A DNA stretch of 64,000 bases from Gammaproteobacteria bacterium (GTDB taxonomy: Bacteria; Pseudomonadota; Gammaproteobacteria; Eutrophobiales; Eutrophobiaceae). Location: positions 1,104,215-1,168,214 of the forward strand of contig WLWS01000001.1 in assembly GCA_012103475.1 (NCBI GenBank). The letters are read 5' to 3'. Shown here piece after piece: positions 1-9,057 of the stretch (position 1 is the first letter of the stretch; every line of letters begins with the position of its first letter). A program made the translations under genes and the position numbers. Under the pieces are notes generated by a model that was not told the origin of the DNA, did not search any database, and worked only from the letters and a program-made list of their open reading frames with translations.

Positions 1-529
1 GGTCATAAACACTGTCCACGTTTTGCAGGTACATGGCGATTCTTTCCAGGCCGTAAGTGATTTCACCGGCTACCGGTTTACAGTCAAGGCCGCCTACCTG
101 TTGAAAATAAGTGAACTGAGTGACTTCCATTCCATTCAACCAGACCTCCCAACCGAGTCCCCAGGCGCCAAGCGTCGGTGATTCCCAGTTATCTTCGACG
201 AAACGAATATCATGAATCAGCGGATCAATACCCAGTTCGCTGATTGAATTCAGATAGAGCTCCTGAATATTCAATGGTGATGGTTTCATCAGTACCTGAT
301 ATTGATAGTAATGCTGGAGTCGGTTCGGGTTGTCACCGTAGCGGCCATCGGTCGGCCGGCGCGAGGCCTGAACGTAGGCGGCATGCCATGGTTCAGGGCC
401 GATTGCCCGTAAAAATGTCGCAGGGTGGAATGTTCCTGCTCCCACCTCCATGTCATAAGGTTGTTGAATTACGCAACCCTGGTTTGCCCAGAACTGTTGT
501 AAGCTGAATATTAATTCCTGAAAGGTCAT
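1..529 (-). CDS. glyQ: Glycine--tRNA ligase alpha subunit (partial, 3' end outside window)
   Basis: The minus strand reads from an ATG at 529 as [19 protein letters not shown] and continues open to base 1, giving about 176 residues of a protein that is usually about 300 long. The N-terminus and the later stretches [17 protein letters not shown] and [17 protein letters not shown] are hallmark sequence of the class II glycyl-tRNA synthetase alpha chain. That chain holds the catalytic core of the alpha2beta2 enzyme, which charges tRNA-Gly in the cytoplasm. The beta subunit gene, glyS, would be expected downstream, beyond the left edge. The next gene starts on the opposite strand at 720, so the interval between them holds both promoters. 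Identification is firm; only the C-terminal part is missing. Confidence 0.97.
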   Translation of the reverse strand, partial: MTFQELIFSLQQFWANQGCVIQQPYDMEVGAGTFHPATFLRAIGPEPWHAAYVQASRRPTDGRYGDNPNRLQHYYQYQVLMKPSPLNIQELYLNSISELGIDPLIHDIRFVEDNWESPTLGAWGLGWEVWLNGMEVTQFTYFQQVGGLDCKPVAGEITYGLERIAMYLQNVDSVYD

Positions 530-719
530 GATTGATTGCTGACTGCTCTATATTTTACGACAAATCGGAATTTCAGAATTACCTGCCCCGGCTGTCATTC
601 GTTTTTTGCATTGCTGCTAAGGTTTTGCATGGCAGATCACAACGCTACCAGGCTTTTTCAGCGCATATCATACCGGTTCGGCATTTGTATGTGTAATGAA
701 ACAATGATTCAAGGAAAGC

Positions 720-1331
720 ATGCTTGAGTCGATACAGGGGAATATCGAGAACAGCGACAACTTCCAGATGAAAACAAGTTTATACATACCGGAAACTGCA
801 AAATGGTACGGCCTGCTGAATCAGGCTCAGGCTGAAACCAAACACTATCTGGCTACAGATCTGGAACGCTATATGGCGAATATGTTATTTCGCTTCGCAA
901 CTGATGGTAAAGGTTTGCTTGAACAGTCACACAGTACTGCAGTGTTTGAACTGAACTCCGTCAGAGAGCAACGACTGATGCGCTTACAGGGGGCAGGCGA
1001 GCGTTGTCTTGTGACAGCCGGCTTTTTCCCGGAACACGCTAATTTTGCCGGATTGTCCCTGCTGCACTTTATTGATACCGGTCGCTCAGCTTACCGTGAT
1101 CTGGCCGAAGCAATGCCTGATTCATCGGTATATCAGCAAATAAACAACTCTTTTGTGGAGCTTGTCGATATTCTGCAGAAAGTGGGTGAACTGAGCGGGG
1201 TGTGCCGCTCGATAGATCTCATTCAGGCCTGTGAATTATGGCAGCAGGAAAGAAGTCAGTATGGATGGTTTATGATAGGTGCTAAAACTAATTCTTTTCC
1301 CGCGTCGACCGCCTGTACAACTACTCACTAG
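720..1331 (+). CDS. Hypothetical protein, 203 residues
   Basis: I do not recognise this protein. It is largely alpha-helical in character and acidic to neutral, with no signal peptide and no clear membrane segment. The start at 720 is preceded closely by AAGGAA (711-716), a reasonable ribosome binding site; an internal ATG at 768 has none. The middle (about residues 45-155) looks well conserved in composition, with motifs such as LERYMANMLFRFA and FPEHANFAGLSLLHFIDTG. The last 20 or so residues, rich in Thr and Ala, look unconstrained. The gene ends inside the convergent DUF4340 gene, overlapping it by 11 bases, and is divergent from glyQ. No function is proposed. Confidence 0.7.
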   Translation: MLESIQGNIENSDNFQMKTSLYIPETAKWYGLLNQAQAETKHYLATDLERYMANMLFRFATDGKGLLEQSHSTAVFELNSVREQRLMRLQGAGERCLVTAGFFPEHANFAGLSLLHFIDTGRSAYRDLAEAMPDSSVYQQINNSFVELVDILQKVGELSGVCRSIDLIQACELWQQERSQYGWFMIGAKTNSFPASTACTTTH

Positions 1332-2430
1332 TCTGAGCTTTATCAGCCTGTATTTCTTCTTCGGCCTGAATGGCTTTGGTCAGTGCGTCCAATTCCCGGG
1401 TGAATAACTCAAATTTAAAATCAGGTATGGCGTATGCCCAGGCACTTAATTGCGCATTCAGGCTGCTTGATGCAGCGCCCGGATCATCGCCGCTGGCAGT
1501 CTCACTATCGGTTTCTTCAGAAGACCCGACATCCGGATTGCTGGCAGCAACTGAAAACTGAAAATTCGAATAATTACCTTCATCCAGTTTTGCGCTGGTG
1601 ATTTTGACAATCAGTCCGTCGAAAGTCTGAACAGTGGCGACTATTTGCTCCGCACCATTCAGTTTTTCCGCCTTAAGTATATTATCAGCAGCAATTTGCT
1701 CCAGAAGAGTTCCCATGCGACTGATTATGACAGTTGATTGTGCTTCCCTGCCTTCCGGTATTTTTTTCAGGACAAAATCATCTATATCTTTCTCGCGTGA
1801 GAGAGTAACAGACTCAGCATTCGGGTGGCTTATTTCAATACTCTGAATGCGAGACGAGTTTATGTTGAACAGCTCGCGTGTAAACCAGTCTGTTACATCA
1901 GCGCTCAGATCGAGATCACCTTCGACCAATAGTGCCTGACTGTCCTCTGGAAGACGAACGTAGAGTCCGGTTTTATCTTTTGCAGCTTTACTGTGACGTG
2001 TACTGCCGATAATTAATTGCGCAAGTTCGGTCTGATTAGTGTCGCGCAATGTCAGCAGCAGCGAATCCGCGCCATCTATAGCCGGATCTTCGACCCCCAG
2101 TCTTGAATATAGCTCCGGGTTACTGGTTTTTTTCGAGAGAATCTTTAATTCAGCAAGCCCGAGTATGGTGCTTTTGATTTTTCCGAAATCGGCTGGATAA
2201 TTGTCAGCTGCGGTGATTACCCACTCGTTTTCAAGTTGTATTAATTCGAGGTTTTTACCATTCTTTGTAAGCTCTATTGCTCTGATATCGTTTACGCGCT
2301 CAGATAAACCCGGCAGCAACAACTGCTTGTCCATGCTTGTAGTTGGTGCACGTTGGCTGCTCATATAACTTGCCGCGAGAATTGCCACCAATGTTGCTAC
2401 AGCCAACAATAATAGTTTGTTACTTTTCAT
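1321..2430 (-). CDS. DUF4340 domain-containing protein, accessory to Gld-like ABC system
   Basis: This 369-residue protein has one N-terminal membrane segment (about residues 5-25, LLLLAVATLVAILAASY) followed by a soluble domain. The DUF4340 signature is visible in LENEWVITAADNYPADFGKI and in LRLSADVTDWFTREL-like sequence (residues about 170-190). Such proteins are anchored in the inner membrane facing the periplasm and are commonly encoded with GldG-type ABC components. Their biochemical role is not known. It follows the GldG-like gene with a 2-base gap, so it is the last gene of a four-gene operon (5801 to 1321). The C-terminal third contains a Glu/Asp/Ser-rich stretch around SSEETDSETASGDD that is probably disordered. 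Confidence 0.85.
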   Translation of the reverse strand: MKSNKLLLLAVATLVAILAASYMSSQRAPTTSMDKQLLLPGLSERVNDIRAIELTKNGKNLELIQLENEWVITAADNYPADFGKIKSTILGLAELKILSKKTSNPELYSRLGVEDPAIDGADSLLLTLRDTNQTELAQLIIGSTRHSKAAKDKTGLYVRLPEDSQALLVEGDLDLSADVTDWFTRELFNINSSRIQSIEISHPNAESVTLSREKDIDDFVLKKIPEGREAQSTVIISRMGTLLEQIAADNILKAEKLNGAEQIVATVQTFDGLIVKITSAKLDEGNYSNFQFSVAASNPDVGSSEETDSETASGDDPGAASSSLNAQLSAWAYAIPDFKFELFTRELDALTKAIQAEEEIQADKAQTSE

Positions 2431-2432
2431 GA

Positions 2433-4298
2433 TCAGGCACTTCGTTTTCGAGACTGGTAGAGTCCTATAAATATGGCGGCAAACATAATTAGCAGTGGCA
2501 TTAAGCCGATATTGATAAACTTCAGTTTTGTACCAAGGCTTTCGATATTTTTTTGCAATTCATGCTGAACTGCCCGCAATTCCTTTCTGGTTTTTAACTG
2601 CTCTGTCTGAAATTTTTCAATCTCGGCATTTTGTTCCTTGCTGAGAATCAAATTGCTTTCTCCGCTTTCTCTTTGCAGACCCAGAATGCGCTGTTCTGTT
2701 TCCGTCAGTTTGGCCTGAAGTTCGCGTTCTCTGTCACGAAACTTGTCTTCTGCCTCGCGACGAATGGTTTCAACAACTTCAAAAGGCCGCGAGAATTCGC
2801 CCCGGCTTCGCAGGCTGATAAGATCGGTGTTACCGGACAGGTTCTCCAGAGTGTTCACAACAAAATCGCCATTGTTAGCGATCGGTTGGGGAATATCGAC
2901 GCCGAAGAAACTTTGCGTTCGAACCCAGAACATGTCGCTGAGAATATCGGTATCAGCAACAAGGATAAGATTTATATTGCCCTCTTTCAGGAACTCGGTT
3001 TTATCGTCCTCAGTGGCGTTTGGTTTGCCATCCGGGTAAACACTTTCGACCTTACCGCTGATACGCACTGCCAGATTTTGTCGCTGATTACTGGATTCAA
3101 AATTTTCCAGAATAATATTCGGGTCCTGCTGAAAAAGAATCAGGTCACGTTCGAGCTGCATTGAATCTTTCGTTGTCTGCATCAGACTCGACATCTCAAC
3201 TTTGGAATCTTCGTCCTGTTCGATAATGCCTGCCGTGCCCAGATGAACGACCTTAAGTTCGCTTGTGGTGAAATCATCTTTGTTGAAGCTGTCTTCACCC
3301 AGTCGTAGCCAGGGTAAATACAGTGTTTCCTGTGGTCCTCGCGCACTCCGGGTCTGAACACGCATTGCTGAGGTGATGTCTGCTGCCAGTTTGCTATCTA
3401 CGACTTTTATGCCCCAGCCTTCCAGAAATACTTTTAAATCGGAATCGAGATCGGGGATTGCCATCGGGTTTTGCGGATCAGGTTGGCTGCGGTCAGCTTC
3501 GGCCAGAGGGTCAACGAGGAACAATGCGCTACCTCCAGCCAGAATGAATTGATCAATTGCGAAAAGCGCATCATCTTTTAGTTCTTTCGGATGAATTACC
3601 ATCAGCACGTCGATATCATCATCAAGTTTGTAGGGTGAGGAACCTAGATTTCGGACATCAAAAAACTCAGACATAATGCCGAGTATCGCCCAGGCTTGCT
3701 CTGGAGGCTGACCGGGAGTCATGCCTGGCCCACCAAAGACAGGCAGGGAGCTGATAACACCCACTACTCTTTTCTGCGGGTTGGCCAGATTATAAATGAG
3801 CTTGGTCAAATCGTACTCCAGCGCCGCTTCCCTGCTGTCCTGAAAGAAAGGGATACTCGCTTCATCATCAGTCGAGTTGCTGCCGATCAGCCCGAAGTAG
3901 GCCCGGTCGCCCGCCGTATTTATTGATACACCCTGTAAACCGCTTGCCACAGCCTGATCTTCCTCTTCTGAAAAGGGCTCCGGTTCAATGACTGTCAGTT
4001 TAATTTTCCCGGAGGATTTTGCCGCATACTCTTCGAGCAAATCTCTGACACGATTGCCATAATTCAACAGTCCGGGGTAGCCGAGCAGAGTATCTCTGGA
4101 AAAATAGAAATCCAGTTCTACAGGTTCATCGAGTGTTTGAATAATATTTACTGTACCCTCTGAAAGTGTAAAAAGTTTACTCTCGGTCAGATCTATTCGC
4201 AGGCTGGTTAAGCTGGCATTGGCTAGGATAATAACGGCAACAGCCAGAACTGCCGCTAACATCAGACCACCACTTGAATAAAGCGTTTTATTATTCAT
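2433..4298 (-). CDS. GldG-like ABC-type transport auxiliary component
   Basis: A protein of 621 residues from the ATG at 4298 (MNNKTLYSS), which lies one base after the stop of the permease gene. A longer reading from 4355 would run into the permease and is not favoured. One membrane segment sits at the N-terminus (about residues 12-30) and one at the C-terminus (FINIGLMPLLIMFAAIFIGLY). Between them are a GldG-type/IFT52-like domain (starting near LFTLSEGTVNIIQTLDEPVEL, with VLMVIHPKEL further on) and a coiled coil near residues 530-600 rich in Glu, Lys and Gln. In Bacteroidetes GldA, GldF and GldG support gliding. In Proteobacteria the homologues are widespread with no settled substrate. Translation is probably coupled to the upstream permease. 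Confidence 0.88.
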   Translation of the reverse strand: MNNKTLYSSGGLMLAAVLAVAVIILANASLTSLRIDLTESKLFTLSEGTVNIIQTLDEPVELDFYFSRDTLLGYPGLLNYGNRVRDLLEEYAAKSSGKIKLTVIEPEPFSEEEDQAVASGLQGVSINTAGDRAYFGLIGSNSTDDEASIPFFQDSREAALEYDLTKLIYNLANPQKRVVGVISSLPVFGGPGMTPGQPPEQAWAILGIMSEFFDVRNLGSSPYKLDDDIDVLMVIHPKELKDDALFAIDQFILAGGSALFLVDPLAEADRSQPDPQNPMAIPDLDSDLKVFLEGWGIKVVDSKLAADITSAMRVQTRSARGPQETLYLPWLRLGEDSFNKDDFTTSELKVVHLGTAGIIEQDEDSKVEMSSLMQTTKDSMQLERDLILFQQDPNIILENFESSNQRQNLAVRISGKVESVYPDGKPNATEDDKTEFLKEGNINLILVADTDILSDMFWVRTQSFFGVDIPQPIANNGDFVVNTLENLSGNTDLISLRSRGEFSRPFEVVETIRREAEDKFRDRERELQAKLTETEQRILGLQRESGESNLILSKEQNAEIEKFQTEQLKTRKELRAVQHELQKNIESLGTKLKFINIGLMPLLIMFAAIFIGLYQSRKRSA

Positions 4299-4299
4299 C

Positions 4300-5034
4300 T
4301 TAACTGGCCTTCCTTGAGTCAATAACAATGACGTTTGCATACAACCAGAAAACAATCAGTACGCCGAAGTAGATGAGATCACGCAAATCGATAACGCCTT
4401 TTTTTATTGAATCAAAATGTGTGAGAAAACTGAATGATGCAACAGCATCGACAATTACCGGCGGAGCCCAGCCTTGAAAAAAGTCGAGTACCAGAGGGAA
4501 CCCACTTAAGACGAATAAAAAACAGATGACAACACTGATCACAAAGGCTATCACCTGACTTTTTGTAATTGCTGATATGCAGGAGCCTATTGCTAGAAAG
4601 CCACCGGCCATCAAAAAACTGCCCAGGTAACTGGCAAAAATAACAGTGTTATCCGGATTACCTAGATAATTCACAGTTATCCATATAGGGAAAGTCAGAA
4701 CAATTGCGATTCCGGTAAAACACCAGGCTGCCAGAAATTTACCGCAAACCGCTTCGCCTATGGATATTGGTAGAGTCATCAATAATTCTATGGTGCCGCT
4801 TTTTCGCTCTTCCGACCAGAGTCGCATGGCAATCGCCGGTATCAGAAACAGATAGAGCCAGGGATGGAACCTGAAAAAAGGTTCGAGATCTGCCTGCGCA
4901 CGTTCGTAAAACGCGCCAAGGTAAAATGTAAATATTCCAGTCAGGAACAGAAAGACAACAATGAAAACGTAGGCAACGGGTGTAGAAAAGTAACCATAGA
5001 GTTCGCGTTTCATTATGGCGATTACATTATTCAT
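4300..5034 (-). CDS. ABC-2 type transporter permease (GldF-like)
   Basis: This 244-residue integral membrane protein has about six hydrophobic segments, starting with AYVFIVVFLFLTGIFTFYLGAF. The motif RLWSEERKSGTIELLMTLP (about residues 68-86) is typical of ABC-2 permeases that pair with NatA/GldA-type ATPases. The start overlaps the ATPase stop by four bases (ATGA, 5031-5034), and the stop lies one base before the GldG-like gene, so the subunits are translationally coupled. By family this is an efflux-type or membrane-organising ABC system rather than a nutrient importer, because no binding protein is present. The substrate is unknown. Confidence 0.9.
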   Translation of the reverse strand: MNNVIAIMKRELYGYFSTPVAYVFIVVFLFLTGIFTFYLGAFYERAQADLEPFFRFHPWLYLFLIPAIAMRLWSEERKSGTIELLMTLPISIGEAVCGKFLAAWCFTGIAIVLTFPIWITVNYLGNPDNTVIFASYLGSFLMAGGFLAIGSCISAITKSQVIAFVISVVICFLFVLSGFPLVLDFFQGWAPPVIVDAVASFSFLTHFDSIKKGVIDLRDLIYFGVLIVFWLYANVIVIDSRKAS

Positions 5035-5801
5035 GAATGTGCCACCTCACCCTGTTTCTGGTAATGCTCTGTCGTGATGATTCGAAAAGCATCGTCAATG
5101 TCATTTTTCTCCGACTTGCTTCTTAATTCTGACGGCGTACCGTCAAACAGTAACTGCCCTGACGTAATGATGATTGCCCTGGAGCAAATCGCGTCAACCT
5201 CCTCAAGGATGTGTGTGGAAATAATGATGGCTTTCTTCTCAGCCATTTCCTTAATCAGGGAGCGGACTTCATGTTTCTGATTTGGATCCAGACCATCGGT
5301 GGGCTCATCCATTATTAATACATCCGGATCATGAATAATGGTCTGCGCCATGCCGACCCTTCGTTTAAAGCCCTTGGATAAGGTCTCGATTGTCTGTCCA
5401 AGCACAGCTTCAAGATTAATTTTTGCGACTACGGAGCTGATGCGCTCATCCATTTCGCTACCGCTAAAACCACGAATCTCTGCAATAAAGCGCAAAAAAC
5501 TGAGTACGGTCATTTCACCATAGGAGGGTGCGCCTTCAGGCAGGTAGCCAATTGAGCTTTTAACTTTTATTGGGTCGATGGTGACATCGTGACCATTGAC
5601 GATGACGGTACCTGCCGTGGGTTCGAGGAAACCGGTAATCATTTTCATGGTGGTGGATTTGCCTGCGCCGTTCGGTCCGAGAAAGCCAAGAACTTCGCCG
5701 TGTTTGACGGAAAAGCTGACATCGCGCACAGCGTGAATATTGCCGAATTGTTTATCCAGCGATTTCACCTCTACAGCTACACTGTGATTTTCACCTGTCA
5801 T
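5031..5801 (-). CDS. ABC transporter ATP-binding protein (GldA-like)
   Basis: This 256-residue ATPase subunit carries a Walker A (GPNGAGKSTT, near residue 41), a Q-loop (IGYLPEGAPSYGEMT), a signature sequence in the form LSKGFKRRVGMAQ, and a Walker B with catalytic Glu (VLIMDEPTDGLDPNQ), followed by an H-loop (ISTHILEE). It is the first gene of the four-gene operon that also encodes the permease, the GldG-like protein and the DUF4340 protein. About 140 bases upstream (5802-5944) are AT-rich and should hold the promoter. The LSKGFKRR form of the signature is usual for this subfamily. Confidence 0.93.
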   Translation of the reverse strand: MTGENHSVAVEVKSLDKQFGNIHAVRDVSFSVKHGEVLGFLGPNGAGKSTTMKMITGFLEPTAGTVIVNGHDVTIDPIKVKSSIGYLPEGAPSYGEMTVLSFLRFIAEIRGFSGSEMDERISSVVAKINLEAVLGQTIETLSKGFKRRVGMAQTIIHDPDVLIMDEPTDGLDPNQKHEVRSLIKEMAEKKAIIISTHILEEVDAICSRAIIITSGQLLFDGTPSELRSKSEKNDIDDAFRIITTEHYQKQGEVAHS

Positions 5802-5944
5802 GGTCAGTTGATTATTCTCATATCATTGAATACGCTCTGTTTTTGCTCATATTTTAAGGGCGTTTATTTTGCATAAAAATTAAAAACCGTCAATATGCCT
5901 CGCCTGAACCGCCGCGCATAGTACCAGTAATGGTGAGCCGCTGC

Positions 5945-6796
5945 TTATTTCAGCCTGAAAACGGAAGAAACATCTTCTTCGGAGAAACCCTGATCAATCA
6001 GCAACTGATAATCATTCATGGTTTGTTCTGTAATTCGCATATCTTTTACACCCATCTCTGTTGCCATCTGCTTACAGATGTTCAGATCTTTCAGATGCAG
6101 ATGAACTCTAAAACCGGGTGGATAATTATTGTTCAGCATAAAATTGCTGCGGTTATCGAGGACCCAGTTGCTGGCGGCCCCGCCCGACACCACTTCGACG
6201 ACTTTTTCCATATTGAGTCCTGCCGCTTTACCAAAGGCCAGAGCCTCAGCCACAGTTTCATACAGGCCCGCACATATTATCTGATTGACCGCCTTACAGG
6301 CCTGACCACTTCCCGTTGGACCAATATGCACAATACTTTTGGTAATCGCATCCAGACTGCTTCGGGCTCGGTCGAGAATTTCAGCATCGCCACCGGCCAT
6401 CATTGCCAGGGTGCCATTGACAGCGCCTTCGGAACCGCCTGATACCGGGCAATCCAGAAAATGAGCGCCGCGTTCTTTGAGGATCGCTGCTGCACTCTCA
6501 GCTGTAGCACTGCTGACGGTTGAGGTATCCACAACAGTGCTGTTTTCAACAACAGCACTGGCGACCTTTTCTATCATCTCCAAAACATCTTCATCACGGG
6601 AGACGCATATAATAATGAGCTCGCATTCAGCGCTTAGTTGTTCTGGCGACTCACACAGTAAGGCCCCGGTCTGTTCGGCCAGTGCTTTGGCTTTACTCTG
6701 TGTTCGATTCCACACGGCATGCAGTATTCCGGCTTTGTGAAAATTATTTGCCATGCCGGCACCCATTGCGCCAAGTCCTATTACGCCAGTTTTCAT
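5945..6796 (-). CDS. NAD(P)-dependent oxidoreductase, 3-hydroxyisobutyrate dehydrogenase family
   Basis: This 283-residue beta-hydroxyacid dehydrogenase starts with the Rossmann dinucleotide motif GLGAMGAGMANN (residues 7-18). It contains the family substrate-binding motif DCPVSGGSEGA (near residue 115) and the catalytic Lys in GSGQACKAVNQ (near residue 168). Members oxidise 3-hydroxyisobutyrate, tartronate semialdehyde or related short hydroxyacids with NAD(P). The specific substrate cannot be told from sequence alone. It lies 20 bases after the M20 peptidase gene on the same strand, so the two may be cotranscribed. The length is normal for the family (about 280-300). Confidence 0.9.
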   Translation of the reverse strand: MKTGVIGLGAMGAGMANNFHKAGILHAVWNRTQSKAKALAEQTGALLCESPEQLSAECELIIICVSRDEDVLEMIEKVASAVVENSTVVDTSTVSSATAESAAAILKERGAHFLDCPVSGGSEGAVNGTLAMMAGGDAEILDRARSSLDAITKSIVHIGPTGSGQACKAVNQIICAGLYETVAEALAFGKAAGLNMEKVVEVVSGGAASNWVLDNRSNFMLNNNYPPGFRVHLHLKDLNICKQMATEMGVKDMRITEQTMNDYQLLIDQGFSEEDVSSVFRLK

Positions 6797-6816
6797 GATT
6801 TCTCCTTCTTCAGTTA

Positions 6817-8235
6817 TCAGTCAGCCGTAGCATGTTCATAGTGTCTGGCTATGATCTCGGCCACACAGCAGGTTAATTTTTCTGCTGTCGGTATGTGTAG
6901 AAATTCGTTTGGTCCGTGTGCATTTGACTGTGGTCCGAGGACACCTGTAATTAAAAACTGTGCCTCAGGAAATTTTTCCCCGAGCATGCCCATAAACGGA
7001 ATGCTGCCGCCTTCACCCATGTGGACTGCCGGTGCTCCGAAGAATTTCACAGAGGCATCATCGATTGCACTCTTCAGCCAGTCTTGCAGAGCGGGTGCAT
7101 GCCAGCCGCTGGCATCCCAGTCCGGTGTGAAACTTACCTTTGCACCATAGGGTGGATCACTTTCCAGCAGCTGTTTCAGCTTATCACCGGCGTGCGCTCC
7201 ATCGCAGGTAGGAGGGATGCGCATTGATATTTTTACGGAAGTGAAAGGTCTGAGTACGTTACCGGCATCGTCGATTTGTGGCAGACCGTCTGCTCCGGTA
7301 ATCGCCAGCGCCGGGCGCCAGGTGCGGTTTAAGATCAATTCAATCAGATCGTTGGTGCTGGCCTGCGCTGATCCGGTAAAAGGAAATTTTGTGTAGACTT
7401 CCTCCTGCAAAACTTCTGCGGCAAGTTCTGCCTGTTCAATTCGCTGGCGTGGGATGCTGACGTTAAATTCGTTAGCCGATATGACGCCGCTATTGGCTTC
7501 TTCAATTCGATCCAGCAGTTGTCGAAGGATTCTGAATGAGCAGGGTACCACGCCACTGGCATCACCTGAGTGCACACCTTCGTCAAGTATCTCAATGCTT
7601 AGCTCACCGCCAACCAGACCGCGAAGTGAAGTCGTATTCCAGAGCTGCTCGTAATTTCCACAACCCGAGTCAAGACAGATTACCAGTTCGGGCTTGCCTA
7701 TACGTTCTGCCAGATGGTCGATATAAAAAGGCAGATCGAAACTGCCGCTTTCTTCGCAGGCTTCTATTATCACCACGCAACGTGCATGAGGAATATTTTG
7801 TTCCTGCAGAGCCTTGATGGCCAGCAAGGACGCAAAAGTAGCGTAACCATCGTCGGCACCACCACGACCGTATAACTTATCGTCCTCAATTACCGGTTTC
7901 CAGGGACCGAGGTCTTCGCGCCATCCGCTCATTTCCGGTTGTTTATCAAGATGACCGTAGAGGAGCAGAGTTTCATCACCGCTTCCGGGTATGTCCATAT
8001 ATAGTAGTGGTGTACGACCGGGCAGACGCACGACCTCCAGCTGCATACCGGGAATGTTCTGTGCCAGACACCAGCGCTCAAATTGAGCGACGGCCTGATC
8101 CATGTAGCCATGTGTCTGCCACTCCGCATCAAACATAGGTGATTTATTCGGAATTTTAATGTAGTCAATCAGCTCCGGCAGAACTGAGTTCTGCCAGTGT
8201 TCATGACAGAAATTTCTAGTAGCATCGATATTCAT
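6817..8235 (-). CDS. M20 family metallopeptidase / dipeptidase
   Basis: The preferred ATG at 8235 gives 472 residues starting MNIDATRNFCHEHWQ; an in-frame extension to 8292 adds 19 basic residues without homology-like character. The M20 metal-binding and catalytic features are visible. They are LLLYGHLDKQPEM (His-x-Asp), KLYGRGGADDGYA (bridging Asp), VVIIEACEESGS (catalytic Glu pair) and VICLDSGCGNY (metal ligand Asp). A dimerisation domain lies in the middle, and a late conserved His is in SNAHGPNEFLH. Relatives hydrolyse dipeptides or N-acyl amino acids with two zinc ions. No signal peptide is seen, so it is cytoplasmic. The gene is divergent from the gamma carbonic anhydrase gene. Confidence 0.9.
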   Translation of the reverse strand: MNIDATRNFCHEHWQNSVLPELIDYIKIPNKSPMFDAEWQTHGYMDQAVAQFERWCLAQNIPGMQLEVVRLPGRTPLLYMDIPGSGDETLLLYGHLDKQPEMSGWREDLGPWKPVIEDDKLYGRGGADDGYATFASLLAIKALQEQNIPHARCVVIIEACEESGSFDLPFYIDHLAERIGKPELVICLDSGCGNYEQLWNTTSLRGLVGGELSIEILDEGVHSGDASGVVPCSFRILRQLLDRIEEANSGVISANEFNVSIPRQRIEQAELAAEVLQEEVYTKFPFTGSAQASTNDLIELILNRTWRPALAITGADGLPQIDDAGNVLRPFTSVKISMRIPPTCDGAHAGDKLKQLLESDPPYGAKVSFTPDWDASGWHAPALQDWLKSAIDDASVKFFGAPAVHMGEGGSIPFMGMLGEKFPEAQFLITGVLGPQSNAHGPNEFLHIPTAEKLTCCVAEIIARHYEHATAD

Positions 8236-8378
8236 AAAAACTCTGGATTTCTGGCTATTGCCTTCAGGTGATCGGGAGAAGGATTTTTTCACAATTCAGC
8301 TATTCAGCACAGCAATAGTTTTTTTAAGTTTTTTCCCGAGTAGAATGACCAATTTACAATGCTAGAAACCGGAAGAGT

Positions 8379-8912
8379 ATGAATATACGAAGCTTCAGAG
8401 GTAAAACCCCCGTCATTGCGGAGTCGGCTTATGTCGATGAAGCCGCTGTCGTTATAGGTGATGTCCGCATTGGTCGTGATTCCAGCGTCTGGCCTATGGC
8501 GGTGATAAGAGGTGATGATCAGGCCGTTGTTATTGGTGAGCGTAGCAATATTCAGGACGGCTGCGTCATTCACGTTGCCAGTGCCAACAAACTGCTGCCG
8601 GATGGAATCCCAACCATTGTCGGTGATGACGTTATTGTCGGGCATAAAGTATTACTGCATGCCTGCACTATTGGTAATCGCTGCCTGATAGGCATGTCAT
8701 CAACAATACTGGACGGGGCTGTGATTGAGGATAATACGGTGCTGGGTGCCGGCAGCCTGGTACCTATGGGCAAACGACTCGAAAGCGGTTATCTGTATAT
8801 AGGTTCGCCGGCGAAACGCGTCAGGGAGCTCGGTGAAAATGAAGCCTATTTTCTTGATTACGCGGCTGCTCATTATGCAGCGCTTAAAGATGAGTACAGG
8901 AATCCCTCCTAG
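8379..8912 (+). CDS. Gamma carbonic anhydrase family protein (YrdA-like)
   Basis: This 177-residue left-handed beta-helix protein has hexapeptide-type repeats over most of its length. Three histidines are placed as the zinc ligands of gamma-class carbonic anhydrases: one in GCVIHVASA and two in GHKVLLHACTIG. It belongs to the short YrdA/PaaY/CaiE branch, where carbonic anhydrase or CoA-thioesterase activity has been reported for some members and none for others. It is cytoplasmic. The gene is followed about 145 bases later by mnmG on the same strand. Family assignment is firm; activity is not. Confidence 0.9.
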   Translation: MNIRSFRGKTPVIAESAYVDEAAVVIGDVRIGRDSSVWPMAVIRGDDQAVVIGERSNIQDGCVIHVASANKLLPDGIPTIVGDDVIVGHKVLLHACTIGNRCLIGMSSTILDGAVIEDNTVLGAGSLVPMGKRLESGYLYIGSPAKRVRELGENEAYFLDYAAAHYAALKDEYRNPS

Positions 8913-8992
8913 ATTTCGCCTTTTCTAAGCTGTTTTCAGGCAAAATCGGCCTCAATCAGCCCCATGTGGCATTCCTTATACAGAGAAAACGG

Positions 8993-9030
8993 TATAGTAT
9001 TGCCCACCTTTTCGGGCCGACAGGCCTGTC
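8993..9030 (+). promoter_or_regulatory. Putative promoter -10 and leader palindrome upstream of mnmG
   Basis: A TATAGT hexamer (8993-8998) lies 60 bases before the mnmG start. It is followed by a perfect 12-base palindrome, GACAGGCCTGTC (9019-9030), and then four T residues. The -35 region is poor. The palindrome could form a short hairpin in the leader RNA and act as a weak attenuator, but the stem is only five to six base pairs. This is a suggestion from inspection only. Confidence 0.3.
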
Positions 9031-9057
9031 TTTTGGCAATTTGAGACGAAATCTGAC

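Noticed and set aside
9019..9030. Palindrome plus T run as a terminator before mnmG
   Set aside because: The stem is too short for a convincing intrinsic terminator; kept only as a weak leader element.
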